Assembly (NCBI GenBank): GCA_031269485.1
Contig: JAISZC010000196.1
Span: forward strand, 1-34,760
From: Deltaproteobacteria bacterium
Lineage (GTDB): Bacteria; Desulfobacterota; Desulfarculia; Adiutricales; Adiutricaceae
Reading direction: 5' to 3'
DNA length: 34,760 nucleotides
Shown: piece after piece, positions 25,405 to 32,849 of the stretch
Position numbering within the stretch: position 1 is the first letter of the stretch
How the letters are laid out: each line of letters opens with the position of its first letter
Program-made: the position numbers and the translations under genes
Notes under the pieces: generated by a model
Told to the model about the DNA's origin: nothing
The model's database searches: none
The model's input: the letters and a program-made list of their open reading frames with translations, nothing else

Positions 25405-25843
25405 AAGATGAGTTAAAGTTAATAAATCTATAATCAAAAAATTAAAATATAATACACGCTATAATGATGTAGAAGAAGAAGAAGATGATGATGATGATGA
25501 TGATTTTTTAAATCATTATTGGCCAATATTAAATTTAAATACGAAAAAACTGTTATACTTATTGACGTATATGATTCTCCTTTATTATCAAATATTCAAG
25601 ATAAATAATTAGTTGAATTTAATAATGCCATTAAGATGGCAATAAATCAGATAAATAATAGGAAATATACCTCAAGTTTATTATAAATGTGGTAAAAGTT
25701 TATAACGTTGTTTTAATCATTGGCGGACGAACAATGGTTCGTGCACCCTTTGACCAACAAAAACAATATTATAACTTTATAGACTGTCAAACCTCATGAT
25801 TAACCAATTAGCCGGAACCGAGCGTGGCGTCTCGGCCCCGCGA
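25405..25843. other. AT-rich island with trinucleotide microsatellite
   Basis: About 400 nt of very AT-rich DNA lies between the purD terminator and the macrodomain gene. It contains (GAA)4(GAT)7 at 25472-25504. One 70-codon frame through the microsatellite reads Glu4-Asp7 and then Leu/Tyr/Asn-rich residues, but it has no start codon or ribosome-binding site, so I do not call it. Several TATAAT sequences occur without a good -35. Confidence 0.5.
25472..25504 (+). repeat. (GAA)4(GAT)7 microsatellite
   Basis: Eleven consecutive trinucleotides, four GAA then seven GAT, inside an AT-rich intergenic island. Such tracts can vary in length by slippage. Confidence 0.95.
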
Positions 25844-26722
25844 TCAGCCCAACAGCGGCAGCCCAAAAGCGAAAAGCGCCTCGTTGACTAAATGGACGTT
25901 AAAGCGCTTTTGCTCCAAAAACCAGCTAGTCAGCCCCCAAGAGCGATCCTCGGCTTCGATGGCCTGACCGGCCGAAGCCGCCAAATCCGCCGCCTGCCGC
26001 GGCGTCGACTCCAGAGCCGCCGCCAGAGCCAGCAGGGTTTCCTTGGACGGCGACTCGGCGCCGGCCAGCAGAGCCGCGGCCGCCGGCGGTCGCAGGTTGG
26101 CGGCCGCGGCCAAAGAACGGGCGTCGAGGGCCCTGGAGGCCATCGCCTCGCGAACCAGTTGACGCCAATCCCCCCGCGCGGTCGCCTCCGGCTGGGGAAC
26201 GTCGCGGAGGCGGCCGGCCAGCTCGGCCCGCTCGTCCGCCTCAAGGCCGAAGAGCTCGTCGCCGAAAATGACGAGCAAGGCGTCAAAATCAGGATTTTCC
26301 GTCACGAAGGCGCCGATGTTCTCGACGGCCGCATGAAGGGCCGCCGCGCGGGGATACCCGTAAATGCCGGCGGAAAGCAGCGGAAAGGCCGTTGACCGGC
26401 AGCCGCGCTCGACGGCCAACGCCAACGACCGCCGGTAGCAGGAAGCCAAAAGCTCCGGCTCGCCCGCGTCGCCGCCCTGCCAGATCGGCCCCGCCGTGTG
26501 GATCACGTATTTGGCCTTCAGCGCAAAGCCGGGAGTGACGACCGCCTGGCCGGTCTCGCAGCCGCCGATCTCCTGGCAGGCCTTCTTGAGCTCGACCGGG
26601 CCGGCGGCCCTGAAAATGGCCCCGCAAACCCCGCCGCCCATTCTGAGCTCGGTGTTGGCCGCGTTGACCACCGCGTCGACCAGCTGAGCGGTCACGTCGC
26701 CGCGCACGATCATGAAAGTCAT
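25844..26722 (-). CDS. Macrodomain (ADP-ribose-binding) protein with C-terminal HTH-like extension
   Basis: This 292-residue two-part protein begins with a MacroD-type macrodomain (residues 1-170): [24 protein letters not shown], then [22 protein letters not shown], then [12 protein letters not shown], all ADP-ribose-binding loops. Such proteins remove ADP-ribose from proteins or hydrolyse O-acetyl-ADP-ribose. Residues about 185-245 look like an XRE-type helix-turn-helix ([23 protein letters not shown]...[12 protein letters not shown]). The tail [22 protein letters not shown] is a conserved extension I have seen on gut-bacterial macrodomain proteins. The ATG at 26722 has GGGGA 5 nt upstream. 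It lies 21 nt after the nucleosidase gene, so the two are an operon. Confidence 0.88.
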   Translation of the reverse strand: MTFMIVRGDVTAQLVDAVVNAANTELRMGGGVCGAIFRAAGPVELKKACQEIGGCETGQAVVTPGFALKAKYVIHTAGPIWQGGDAGEPELLASCYRRSLALAVERGCRSTAFPLLSAGIYGYPRAAALHAAVENIGAFVTENPDFDALLVIFGDELFGLEADERAELAGRLRDVPQPEATARGDWRQLVREAMASRALDARSLAAAANLRPPAAAALLAGAESPSKETLLALAAALESTPRQAADLAASAGQAIEAEDRSWGLTSWFLEQKRFNVHLVNEALFAFGLPLLG

Positions 26723-26743
26723 GATTTTCCCCAAAGCCGCCGC

Positions 26744-27451
26744 TTAGAGCAGCCGGTCGAGAATGTTCAAGGCTTCGACGAGCTGGCGACCGAGAATCTC
26801 GGTCATGTCCCGCTCCATGGCAAAATAATCGTCGAGGGCGTCGTCGAGGGTGTCGGCCACCACCCGAAAATTGGCCCAGGGCCGAGGCGAAAGCTTTTCG
26901 GCCACGTAGCCGAAGGCCCCGGACTCCATGTCGCAGGCCAGGCAGCCGAAGATCCGGCCCAGCTCCAGCTTGCGCTTCTGGCCGGCCACGAAGGCGTCGG
27001 AGGTCAAAAGCCGCCCTAACCGCCACTGAGCGGACGGCAGCCGGTCAAAAAAGGCGGCCATGAGCGGATCCCGGCACTCGAGCGTCATTTTGGCCACCTG
27101 CTCGGGGGCGGGCTCGCGGTAGTCGAACCAGCCGTAAGGGCTGACCTTGACCTCGTCGCCGTCCTCCATGCGCCAATCGGAAATTAGGGCCGCACGGGAG
27201 GCGATGACCTGCCCGGCGCGCAATTCCTTGGTCAGCGAGCCGGCGGTGCCGGCCCCGATCAGAACGACGTCCTCGTCCCGGCGAGTCGACAGCTCCTCGG
27301 CCGCCTTGAAGGCGGCGTTGATTTTGCCGGGGCCGCACTCCACCACCGTGCACTTGATCTTGTCGAAGCCGGCTCGGCCTACATGGGCCTTCACCGAACG
27401 GTGCTCATTGGGCGTTGGGGTCAGAATCAAAATTTCTTTGACCGGCTTCAT
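26744..27451 (-). CDS. Nucleoside phosphorylase/nucleosidase superfamily protein (MTAN-like)
   Basis: This 235-residue protein has the PNP/MTAN fold. ECGPGKINAA and GAGTAGSL form the phosphate/ribose-binding core, CDMESGAFGYVA holds the ribose-binding Glu, and VVADTLDDA holds the catalytic Asp. It probably cleaves an N-glycosidic bond in a purine nucleoside such as methylthioadenosine, S-adenosylhomocysteine, adenosylhopane or futalosine; the sequence alone does not settle which. It is full length with GGAG 9-10 nt before the ATG. Coupling to an ADP-ribose-binding macrodomain protein suggests joint handling of a nucleotide or NAD-derived metabolite (inference). AT islands flank the pair. Confidence 0.85.
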   Translation of the reverse strand: MKPVKEILILTPTPNEHRSVKAHVGRAGFDKIKCTVVECGPGKINAAFKAAEELSTRRDEDVVLIGAGTAGSLTKELRAGQVIASRAALISDWRMEDGDEVKVSPYGWFDYREPAPEQVAKMTLECRDPLMAAFFDRLPSAQWRLGRLLTSDAFVAGQKRKLELGRIFGCLACDMESGAFGYVAEKLSPRPWANFRVVADTLDDALDDYFAMERDMTEILGRQLVEALNILDRLL

Positions 27452-27554
27452 GTCGATTCTCTCCTCAGGCGTCGAGCTGACTTTTTAATTCTGACGATCT
27501 CGCCATCAATAGTTATTGTTATTAGCTATTAATTTTTTTAATTGCATTTTATTT
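27452..27554. other. AT-rich upstream region of the nucleosidase operon
   Basis: A short AT-rich stretch (from about 27480) lies between the nucleosidase start and the left inverted repeat of the mobile element. The promoter must lie here or inside the element's end. I find no clean -35/-10 pair. Confidence 0.35.
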
Positions 27555-27572
27555 ATGATGCCAGTGCAAAAA
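27555..27572 (+). repeat. Left terminal inverted repeat
   Basis: The 18-bp left copy ATGATGCCAGTGCAAAAA of the element's inverted repeat. Confidence 0.8.
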
Positions 27573-27725
27573 GTCCCAAACTAATTCTTGTGACGATTAT
27601 GTATGCAGCATGGGCATGAAAACGCCACGTGCCTCGCATCATATTGCATTTGCGGGAAACTGCATCCAAGTACCGCGCCCCGGTCGCCGCCAGGCCCGCG
27701 GCCCGCGGCCTGCGGCGGGGCGGCC

Positions 27726-28529
27726 TCAGTTCGAGCCGAAATGGTAGAAGAAGAGGAGACCCGTCGCGAACTGGTTATGGGAGCCCCGCTCCACGATGGG
27801 GGAGTCCGCGGCGTCGCCCGCGAGGCGGGTGAAGCGCGCGAAGACGTCCACGGAGACGTTCGGGGTGAGGTAGTAGTCCACGGCGCCGCCGAAGGAGATG
27901 TCCTTGATGCCGCCGGACGGGGAGAAGACCCTGTAGCCGGACCGCGCGGACTGTTCCCCGGTCACCCCGTAATGGGTCTGGAGGTGCTGGGAGTCGGCGA
28001 AGCCCGCCTCGGCCGCGAGGCCCCAGTGGAACTTATCGTGCATGCGGTTGAGGTAGGCCAGGCGCATGTCCAGGGTGAAGCCCTCGGCGTCCGAAAGCCC
28101 CTGGAAGGCCTTGAGGCCCAGCGAGACGTCGTCCAGGCGGCAGACGATCTTCGCCCCGCCGACGAACTGGCCGTCCACGTCCCCCATGCCGCGCAGAAGC
28201 TCGCTGTCGCCCTCGTCCCGGCCCCAGCGGTAGTTGATGGCGGGGGAGAGCTCCAGGGCCCCGCCCAGCAGATCGAAGCGGATCCCCAGGCCGTTGTCCG
28301 TGGAGAGGAAGACGGGCCCGTAGCGGAGGTTGAAGACCGGCAGGGGCTTGGCCTCCGACTTGTCCGAGCCGCTGAACTCCGGAGCGTACACGGCTCCCAC
28401 GCCCACGGAGCCGGTTATCTGGGTCCCGCCACCCTCCCCGTAGTCCGCCACCTGGGCGGTCGCGGCCCGTGCCGCGAGGGCCAAAGCGGCCGAGGCGACG
28501 AACAGCCATATCCTGAGAGAAGACGGCAT
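27726..28529 (-). CDS. MipA/OmpV family outer-membrane protein
   Basis: This 267-residue beta-barrel protein has a clear signal peptide (MPSSLRIWLFVASAALALAARAATAQ) and an alternating amphipathic strand pattern ending in an aromatic FFYHF strand plus GSN. MipA-family features are GSVGVGAVYAPEFSGSDKSEAKPLPVFNLRYG near the N-terminus and LELSPAINYRWGRDEGD. MipA was first described as a murein-synthase/lytic-transglycosylase scaffold; many members are simply outer-membrane proteins of unknown role. The ATG at 28529 has AAGGAGG 7 nt upstream. Codon choice (many CTC, TCC, GGG and GAG) differs from the neighbours. With its position inside an inverted-repeat element this indicates recent transfer. 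Confidence 0.88.
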   Translation of the reverse strand: MPSSLRIWLFVASAALALAARAATAQVADYGEGGGTQITGSVGVGAVYAPEFSGSDKSEAKPLPVFNLRYGPVFLSTDNGLGIRFDLLGGALELSPAINYRWGRDEGDSELLRGMGDVDGQFVGGAKIVCRLDDVSLGLKAFQGLSDAEGFTLDMRLAYLNRMHDKFHWGLAAEAGFADSQHLQTHYGVTGEQSARSGYRVFSPSGGIKDISFGGAVDYYLTPNVSVDVFARFTRLAGDAADSPIVERGSHNQFATGLLFFYHFGSN

Positions 28530-28896
28530 TGGCAAGCCTCCTTGCGGCCGCCAGGCCTGGTCTGGGCAAGGCGGGAGGGGGTGGTTGCAAGTAAAAGATT
28601 ATAAGACGGATTCTTAGTCTGGTCAACAGTTATCTGTAAGGTTAAAGCGTAATCGTTCACCTCCTTATAATCTGTGGAAGAATGCAGGCTTAGACTATGA
28701 GTAAAGAGCTTCAATGATGAGCAGACAAGACAGATTCCCCCTTATGTCGCCACCTGACAGCCCGGGCGAACCGAACTGCCGGCTGGCAACCATTATCGTC
28801 CTTTCCTTTTTCAGCAGTGTCCGCGTGCCTCCTTGAAGGCGAATTTCCGACGGTCTGCCTCCGTTGAGCCCGTAACTGGATACGTCGGAAGGCAGA
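28530..28896. other. Region upstream of the mipA-like gene
   Basis: It contains the consensus promoter (28598-28626) and a GC-mixed stretch with no supported gene up to the transposase remnant. A second TATAAT (28672-28677, plus strand) lacks a -35. Confidence 0.4.
28598..28626 (-). promoter_or_regulatory. Consensus sigma70 promoter of the mipA-like gene
   Basis: On the minus strand TTGACC (28626-28621), a 17-nt spacer and a perfect TATAAT (28603-28598). The expected start is near 28591, about 60 nt before the ATG. It is one of the two strongest promoter matches in the window. Confidence 0.8.
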
Positions 28897-28919
28897 TTGA
28901 ATCAGGCTGCCTGATTCAA
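28897..28919. repeat. 23-bp palindrome at the 3' end of the transposase remnant
   Basis: ttgaatcaggc / gcctgattcaa, 11-bp arms around one central T, overlap the transposase stop codon. It could be an old transcription terminator of the IS. Confidence 0.75.
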
Positions 28920-29111
28920 CCTCCGTGTGTGTTTCCAGAGGGCTTTAAAGTACTTGTCAGCCCTCTTGATATTCAGTCCAAGGATCTTCAGATAGAGCGC
29001 GTCAGACACTTTGGACTTCCCCCGGACCCAGAGCCTTTTGGCGCCCAGCTCGCGCTTTGCCCGGCTGTAGGACTGCTCGATACCGCTCCGCATCCTGTAA
29101 AGCTTCCTTCG
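28902..29111 (-). pseudogene. Transposase remnant (C-terminal fragment)
   Basis: About 70 codons after a TAG read RRKLYRMRSGIEQSYSRAKR and then LWVRGKSKVSDALYLKILGLNIKR, the C-terminal region of a DDE transposase (the RSGIE...LKR...LRVRG...K..AL.LK...LNIKR pattern). The catalytic N-terminal two thirds is missing and the frame is closed by the TAG upstream. The ATG at 29093 could start a 63-residue product, but it would be inactive. It sits 43 bp inside the right inverted repeat, so an internal deletion removed the start side. Confidence 0.8.
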
Positions 29112-29153
29112 CTATGGGCTCCGTCTATACCACTACATATTGATATCGGTCAG

Positions 29154-29171
29154 TTTTTGCACTGGCATCAT
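29154..29171 (-). repeat. Right terminal inverted repeat
   Basis: The 18-bp reverse complement of the left end (tttttgcactggcatcat). Confidence 0.8.
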
Positions 29172-29282
29172 TTATTACTTTTTTATTAAACATCAAATAT
29201 CAATAATCTGTCAAACAAAATCTAAATTCCGGGCCATCGACGGCGGTCGTCTGTCTCCGGCGGCGGCGCAGGAGCAGGCGCG

Positions 29283-30629
29283 TCAGTCGGCCTCCGAGTC
29301 TTCCGGCGCTCCGTCCCTAGCCAACGGCCGGGCTCGCCGCTCCAACGCCAAAACCGTCGGGAGGGTCGGGCGATAATCCTGCAAGCGGAAGGGGCCCAAG
29401 GAATTGTAGGAAAAATGGCCGGTCGAGACGTCCACGGTCCGGGCGCCCTGAACGGCCCATTGGGCCTCCATTCCGCCGTCGAGGCCCAAGGCGGAGCGCA
29501 GGCCCAAATCTTTGGCCACCAACGCCGCGTCCGAGAGGGTCATGGCCCCGGGGGCCATGACGAGCACGAAGTCCCCGGCGCGGTCCAGTCCCAGGACCGC
29601 GCGGCTGGCCAAGTTTTCGGTGCGCCTGACCCGGACCTGACCAAGACGGTCAAGCATCATGTAGCTTTGAACCACGGTGCCGTAGTCGTCCGGGCTCAGG
29701 CCGCCGGCTTCGCTCGCGGCCTCGTCGATCAAGGCCGCGGCCGGCCGTTCCGGCCGAAGGGGGTCTTGGACCAAAAAGCCTTTCCAGACCTTGTGGCGCG
29801 AGGAGGTCAGCTGCCGGCCGTCGCGCCGCAAAAGGCCCATGGCGCTCCGATCGGGAAAATACTGCCCGCCGTTGACGACCGCCGCCGGACGGTCCAGCCG
29901 CTTGAACCAGCCCTCGACGTCGGTAGGCCGACGGCGCCATTCCGGACGCTCGTCCTCATGATAGGGCGCGAGCCTGAAAAAAACGGGGGAGGCCTTGATT
30001 AGCAGCACTTCCGCGCTCCCGAGCCGGGCGCCGTAGAGGGCCTTGGTCTTGGCCAACCGCAGCCCCGGCTCCAGCGAGCGCCATTTGGGAGGCTCGACCC
30101 GAGGCCCGGCCTCCAAGGCCTCCAAGGCCCGGGCCAGGCAGGCCTCCAAAAAATCGGCCTCCGCCCCTTCGAGATGAGGGCCGCCGAAAGGCCGCGCGTC
30201 GGCCGCGATCTGCGCGCCGCTTCGCTCGGCGTCGCCAAGCCCTCCGTTCGGGCCGTCGCTTGGCTCGCCCTTTGGCCCGCCAACGTCGTTGTCCGCCCCG
30301 AGGCAATCAAGCTTGAGGTCCGACGGCCAAGCGGACAGCGAATCGTCGAAGGTCATCGAAATCCGCAAAAGGGCGCCGCCGCGCGGATTGGGTCTGGTCG
30401 TCGACCGCTTCACCGGCCCGGCCGCCCAAGGATCGGCCGGCGGCAGCCAGCCGGCCAGCCGCCAAACCAGTTCGCGGAGGCGGGGCCGCCCGGAAAAATC
30501 TTCGGCCAAATCGCCGGGGCCGGCCGCCGCCGCCGGGCCCCAGAGGGCGCCCCAGCCGAAGACGGCCAAGATCGCCCAAGATATTAATTGGCAAACGCCG
30601 CGGAACATGCTAAGGTTGTCGAATCGCAT
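29283..30629 (-). CDS. Exported phosphodiester glycosidase-family (NAGPA-like/DUF2233) protein
   Basis: This protein of about 448 residues has an N-terminal signal or anchor (CQLISWAILAVFGWGALWGPAAAAG), a variable region to about residue 180, then a NAGPA-like domain. The family marks are AVVNGGQYF and, near the C-terminus, LDGGMEAQW, with VLGLDRAGDFVLVMAPGAMTLSDAA between them. NAGPA-type proteins hydrolyse sugar-phosphodiester bonds; bacterial members act on envelope or extracellular polymers. The start is uncertain: TTG 30638, ATG 30629 and ATG 30608 are all in frame and none has a strong ribosome-binding site. It is divergent from folD and probably unrelated to it. Confidence 0.82.
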   Translation of the reverse strand: MRFDNLSMFRGVCQLISWAILAVFGWGALWGPAAAAGPGDLAEDFSGRPRLRELVWRLAGWLPPADPWAAGPVKRSTTRPNPRGGALLRISMTFDDSLSAWPSDLKLDCLGADNDVGGPKGEPSDGPNGGLGDAERSGAQIAADARPFGGPHLEGAEADFLEACLARALEALEAGPRVEPPKWRSLEPGLRLAKTKALYGARLGSAEVLLIKASPVFFRLAPYHEDERPEWRRRPTDVEGWFKRLDRPAAVVNGGQYFPDRSAMGLLRRDGRQLTSSRHKVWKGFLVQDPLRPERPAAALIDEAASEAGGLSPDDYGTVVQSYMMLDRLGQVRVRRTENLASRAVLGLDRAGDFVLVMAPGAMTLSDAALVAKDLGLRSALGLDGGMEAQWAVQGARTVDVSTGHFSYNSLGPFRLQDYRPTLPTVLALERRARPLARDGAPEDSEAD

Positions 30630-30902
30630 CCTGAACAAACCGCCTTCGACGGCGTCAAGCGAGCCACGGCTTTCGCCGCGTGTTTAGGCTTCGTCGGGAG
30701 AATTAGGCGGCTCGACGCCCGATGGTCTCAAAAAAACTCCGCCCGACGCCTTAATCTTAACACACCGGGGCGAACTCGACCACTTGAGGGCTGACCGCGG
30801 CCCGACGGCCGACGCCTTGGAACGCACCCGGTCCTCATGCTCCCGCCCTTCCGGCGGGCGAGATCAACAAGCATCATCAACAAGCATCATCAAGGAGCTG
30901 AA
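30630..30902. other. Divergent region upstream of folD
   Basis: No gene and no clear promoter. It contains a cccgcc / ggcggg hairpin (30842-30858) and a 13-bp tandem repeat immediately before the folD ribosome-binding site. Confidence 0.4.
30863..30893 (+). repeat. 13-bp tandem repeat abutting the folD ribosome-binding site
   Basis: The unit atcaacaagcatc occurs twice (30863-30875, 30876-30888), followed by a partial third copy atcaa that runs into AAGGAG (30892-30897). Copy-number change would alter the leader just before the Shine-Dalgarno. Confidence 0.9.
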
Positions 30903-31760
30903 ATGACGGCGCAAATCATCAAGGGACTGCCCGTGGCCAACGCCATCCGCGAAGAAATAATCCCGAAGGTCAAAGAGCTCGTCGCCAAGGGCGTCCAGCC
31001 CAAGCTGGCCGTGGTTCTGGCCGGCGGCGACGACGCTTCCAGGGTCTACGCCCAATCCAAGGAAAAGGTCGGCGACAAGCTGGGCATCAAGGTGGAGATC
31101 CACACCCGCCCGGACGACGTGCCGGAGGCCGATCTGCTCAAGCTCATCGACGACCTCAACGCCGACCCCAAGGTCCACGGCATCCTCGTCGAGCTGCCGC
31201 TGCCCAAGCACATAAAAAAAGAGCTGGTCATGAACCGCCTCGACCCCAAAAAGGACGTCGACGGCGTGCATCCTGTCAACCGAGGCTACCTGCTGGGCGG
31301 ACAGGAGCACCTGGCTCTGGTGCCGGCCACGCCCTTGTCGTGCATCGAGCTCATCCAGCGCAGCGGCGTCGAGCTCAAGGGCCGCCGAGTGGCCCTGGTC
31401 GGCCGAGGCGACACCGTCGGCCGGCCCTTGGCTAGCCTGCTGATCAAGCGCGACGCCACCATCACCGTCTGCCACACCAAGACGGTCGACATAGGCTCCA
31501 TCACCAAGGCCGCCGAAATCGTGGTGGCCGCGGCCGGCTCCCCCGGCTTGGTCAAGGCCTCCATGCTGTCCCCCGGCCAAATCGTCATCGACGCCGGCAT
31601 CAACCAGCTGCCCGACAACTCCATCACCGGCGACGTCGAGCCCGCGGCGGCCGAGGTCGTGGCCTTCCTGACGCCGGTGCCCGGCGGCGTGGGCTCGCTG
31701 ACCACCAGCATCATCATGTCCAATCTGCTCAAGGCCGTCCAGCTGCAGGGCCTGGCCTGA
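30903..31760 (+). CDS. folD: FolD, methylenetetrahydrofolate dehydrogenase / methenyltetrahydrofolate cyclohydrolase
   Basis: This 285-residue bifunctional enzyme interconverts formyl-, methenyl- and methylene-tetrahydrofolate in the methyl branch of the Wood-Ljungdahl pathway and in biosynthesis. The catalytic YxxxK is Y49-K53 (VYAQSK), the substrate region is ILVELPLPKHI, KDVDGVHPVN is present, and the Rossmann domain has VGRGDTVGRPLASLL. The end PVPGGVGSLTTSIIMSN is diagnostic. I chose the ATG at 30903, which has AAGGAG 5 nt upstream; the track start adds 22 residues of repeat translation. fchA follows after 75 nt and the pair is closed by a terminator. Confidence 0.97.
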   Translation: MTAQIIKGLPVANAIREEIIPKVKELVAKGVQPKLAVVLAGGDDASRVYAQSKEKVGDKLGIKVEIHTRPDDVPEADLLKLIDDLNADPKVHGILVELPLPKHIKKELVMNRLDPKKDVDGVHPVNRGYLLGGQEHLALVPATPLSCIELIQRSGVELKGRRVALVGRGDTVGRPLASLLIKRDATITVCHTKTVDIGSITKAAEIVVAAAGSPGLVKASMLSPGQIVIDAGINQLPDNSITGDVEPAAAEVVAFLTPVPGGVGSLTTSIIMSNLLKAVQLQGLA

Positions 31761-31835
31761 CCTTTTTCCGGCCGCCCCGCCGTCCCGCCGGCGGCGGAGC
31801 GGCCCGGCGCCGGCCGGCGCCCGAAAGGCTCCAAA

Positions 31836-32474
31836 ATGTCATCACACACCGTCTCCTACGACATGAGCATCAACGATTTCCTCAAGGTGGCCGCCTCCAG
31901 CGCCCACGTCCCCGGCGGCGGCAACGTCTCGGCCGTGGTCGCCGCCTTGGGCGCCTCCATGGGCGCCATGGTGGCCAGCCTGACCAAGGGCAAGAAAGGC
32001 TACGAGGAGCATCAGGAGGCCAACGAGGCCATCTTGGCGGCCTTCATGGCGGGCATTGAGGATCTCAAGGCCATGACCATCGCCGACATCGAGGCCTTCG
32101 ACGCCTACATGGCCACCTTCAAGCTGCCCAAGGACACCGACGACCAGAAAAAGGCCCGGGGCGAGGCCATCCAGGCCGCCGGCCAGAAGGCCACCTTGGC
32201 CCCGCTCAACGTCTGCCGCAAGTGCCTGGACCTGATGAAGCAAGCCGCCAAGCTGGCCCCCTTCGGCAACAAGGGCGCCATCAGCGACTGCGGCGTGTCG
32301 GCCATCATCCTGGAGGCGGCCCTCAGGGCGGCCATGCTCTCGGTCGACATCAACCTCCCCAGCCTCAAGGATCAAGCCTTCGTGGAGAAGGTCAAGGCCG
32401 AAAGAGCCCTTTTGTTCACCGAGGCCGAGGAGCTCAAAGTCGGCATCCTGCACCACATGAGGGCCCGCTGGTAG
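31836..32474 (+). CDS. fchA: FchA, cyclodeaminase/cyclohydrolase family protein (methenyltetrahydrofolate cyclohydrolase)
   Basis: This 212-residue helical protein of the FTCD-C family is known as formiminotetrahydrofolate cyclodeaminase or, in acetogens and anaerobes, methenyl-THF cyclohydrolase. Typical features are SSAHVPGGGNVSAVVAALGASMGAMVASLT at the N-terminus and NKGAISDCGVSAIILEAALRAAMLSVDINL near the end. Beside folD its likely role is one-carbon THF chemistry; FolD already carries a cyclohydrolase activity, so FchA may add capacity or use formimino-THF. GAAAGG precedes the ATG. Confidence 0.92.
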   Translation: MSSHTVSYDMSINDFLKVAASSAHVPGGGNVSAVVAALGASMGAMVASLTKGKKGYEEHQEANEAILAAFMAGIEDLKAMTIADIEAFDAYMATFKLPKDTDDQKKARGEAIQAAGQKATLAPLNVCRKCLDLMKQAAKLAPFGNKGAISDCGVSAIILEAALRAAMLSVDINLPSLKDQAFVEKVKAERALLFTEAEELKVGILHHMRARW

Positions 32475-32495
32475 GGCGTCCCGCCGCCGCCCCGC

Positions 32496-32535
32496 AAGCC
32501 CCGGCCCGTTGGGCCCGGGGCTTTTGCCGTTTTTT
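32496..32535 (+). terminator. Intrinsic terminator of folD-fchA
   Basis: aagccccgg / ccggggctt (9 bp, 10-nt loop) is followed by tttt and, after four bases, another six Ts. It is 22 nt past the fchA stop. Confidence 0.85.
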
Positions 32536-32620
32536 CGGCGGCGCTTTCCGACGCCCTTTTCGGCCGGCGGCGCGACAGTCTCCCCCCGTCTGCCCCGACC
32601 CCGGGCTTGAAAACCGCCTA

Positions 32621-32649
32621 TTGACAAAATTTCCGCGACATGATTAAAT
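32621..32649 (+). promoter_or_regulatory. Candidate rpmE promoter
   Basis: A perfect TTGACA (32621-32626), a 17-nt spacer and TTAAAT (32644-32649, four of six). The expected start is near 32656, leaving a leader of about 190 nt before rpmE. Confidence 0.65.
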
Positions 32650-32707
32650 GATAGATTGCCCCGTTGGCCGACAGGGATTTTTGACGCTCATTTTCGGCCG
32701 GCCGCCG

Positions 32708-32734
32708 CGGGGCGGCGAACGCCCCGAAGTTTTT
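32708..32734 (+). promoter_or_regulatory. Terminator-like hairpin in the rpmE leader (candidate L31 attenuator)
   Basis: cggggcg / cgccccg (7 bp, loop gcgaa) is followed by aag and five Ts, about 55 nt after the predicted start and 115 nt before rpmE. Farther on, a strong AAGGAGGAG (32785-32793) lies 45 nt from the rpmE ATG, too far to serve it directly. Leaders of rpmE are known sites of L31 autoregulation in other phyla; this one would be new to me (inference). Confidence 0.4.
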
Positions 32735-32849
32735 ACAGACCTGTTTCCGGCGCGTTTCCGACACGTTGGGGACGCGTCCACGTCAAGGAGGAGATCCTTG
32801 CCGGCCTGCGGCCTTCGTCGGCCCTTCTTCGGCAAAGATGGCAAAAAGC

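Larger units (their letters stand above)
27555..29171. mobile_element. IS-derived element of 1.6 kb carrying a mipA-like gene
   Basis: A perfect 18-bp inverted repeat (ATGATGCCAGTGCAAAAA at 27555-27572, reverse complement at 29154-29171) bounds a segment with two things inside: a mipA/ompV-like gene with its own promoter, and a 70-codon C-terminal remnant of a DDE-type transposase next to the right end. If the repeat is taken as 17 bp, both outer flanks are TTTA (27552-27555 and 29171-29174), a possible 4-bp target duplication, though chance is not excluded in AT-rich DNA. The element appears non-autonomous: the transposase N-terminus is deleted. The IS family is not assigned. Confidence 0.7.

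Noticed and set aside
25410-25620. 70-codon Glu/Asp then Leu/Tyr-rich frame through the microsatellite
   Set aside because: No start codon, no ribosome-binding site, and composition explained by the trinucleotide tract and AT-rich DNA.
32785-32801. TTG start after AAGGAGGAG as a longer rpmE start
   Set aside because: The TTG is out of frame with L31, and the frame it opens is a shadow of rpmE.
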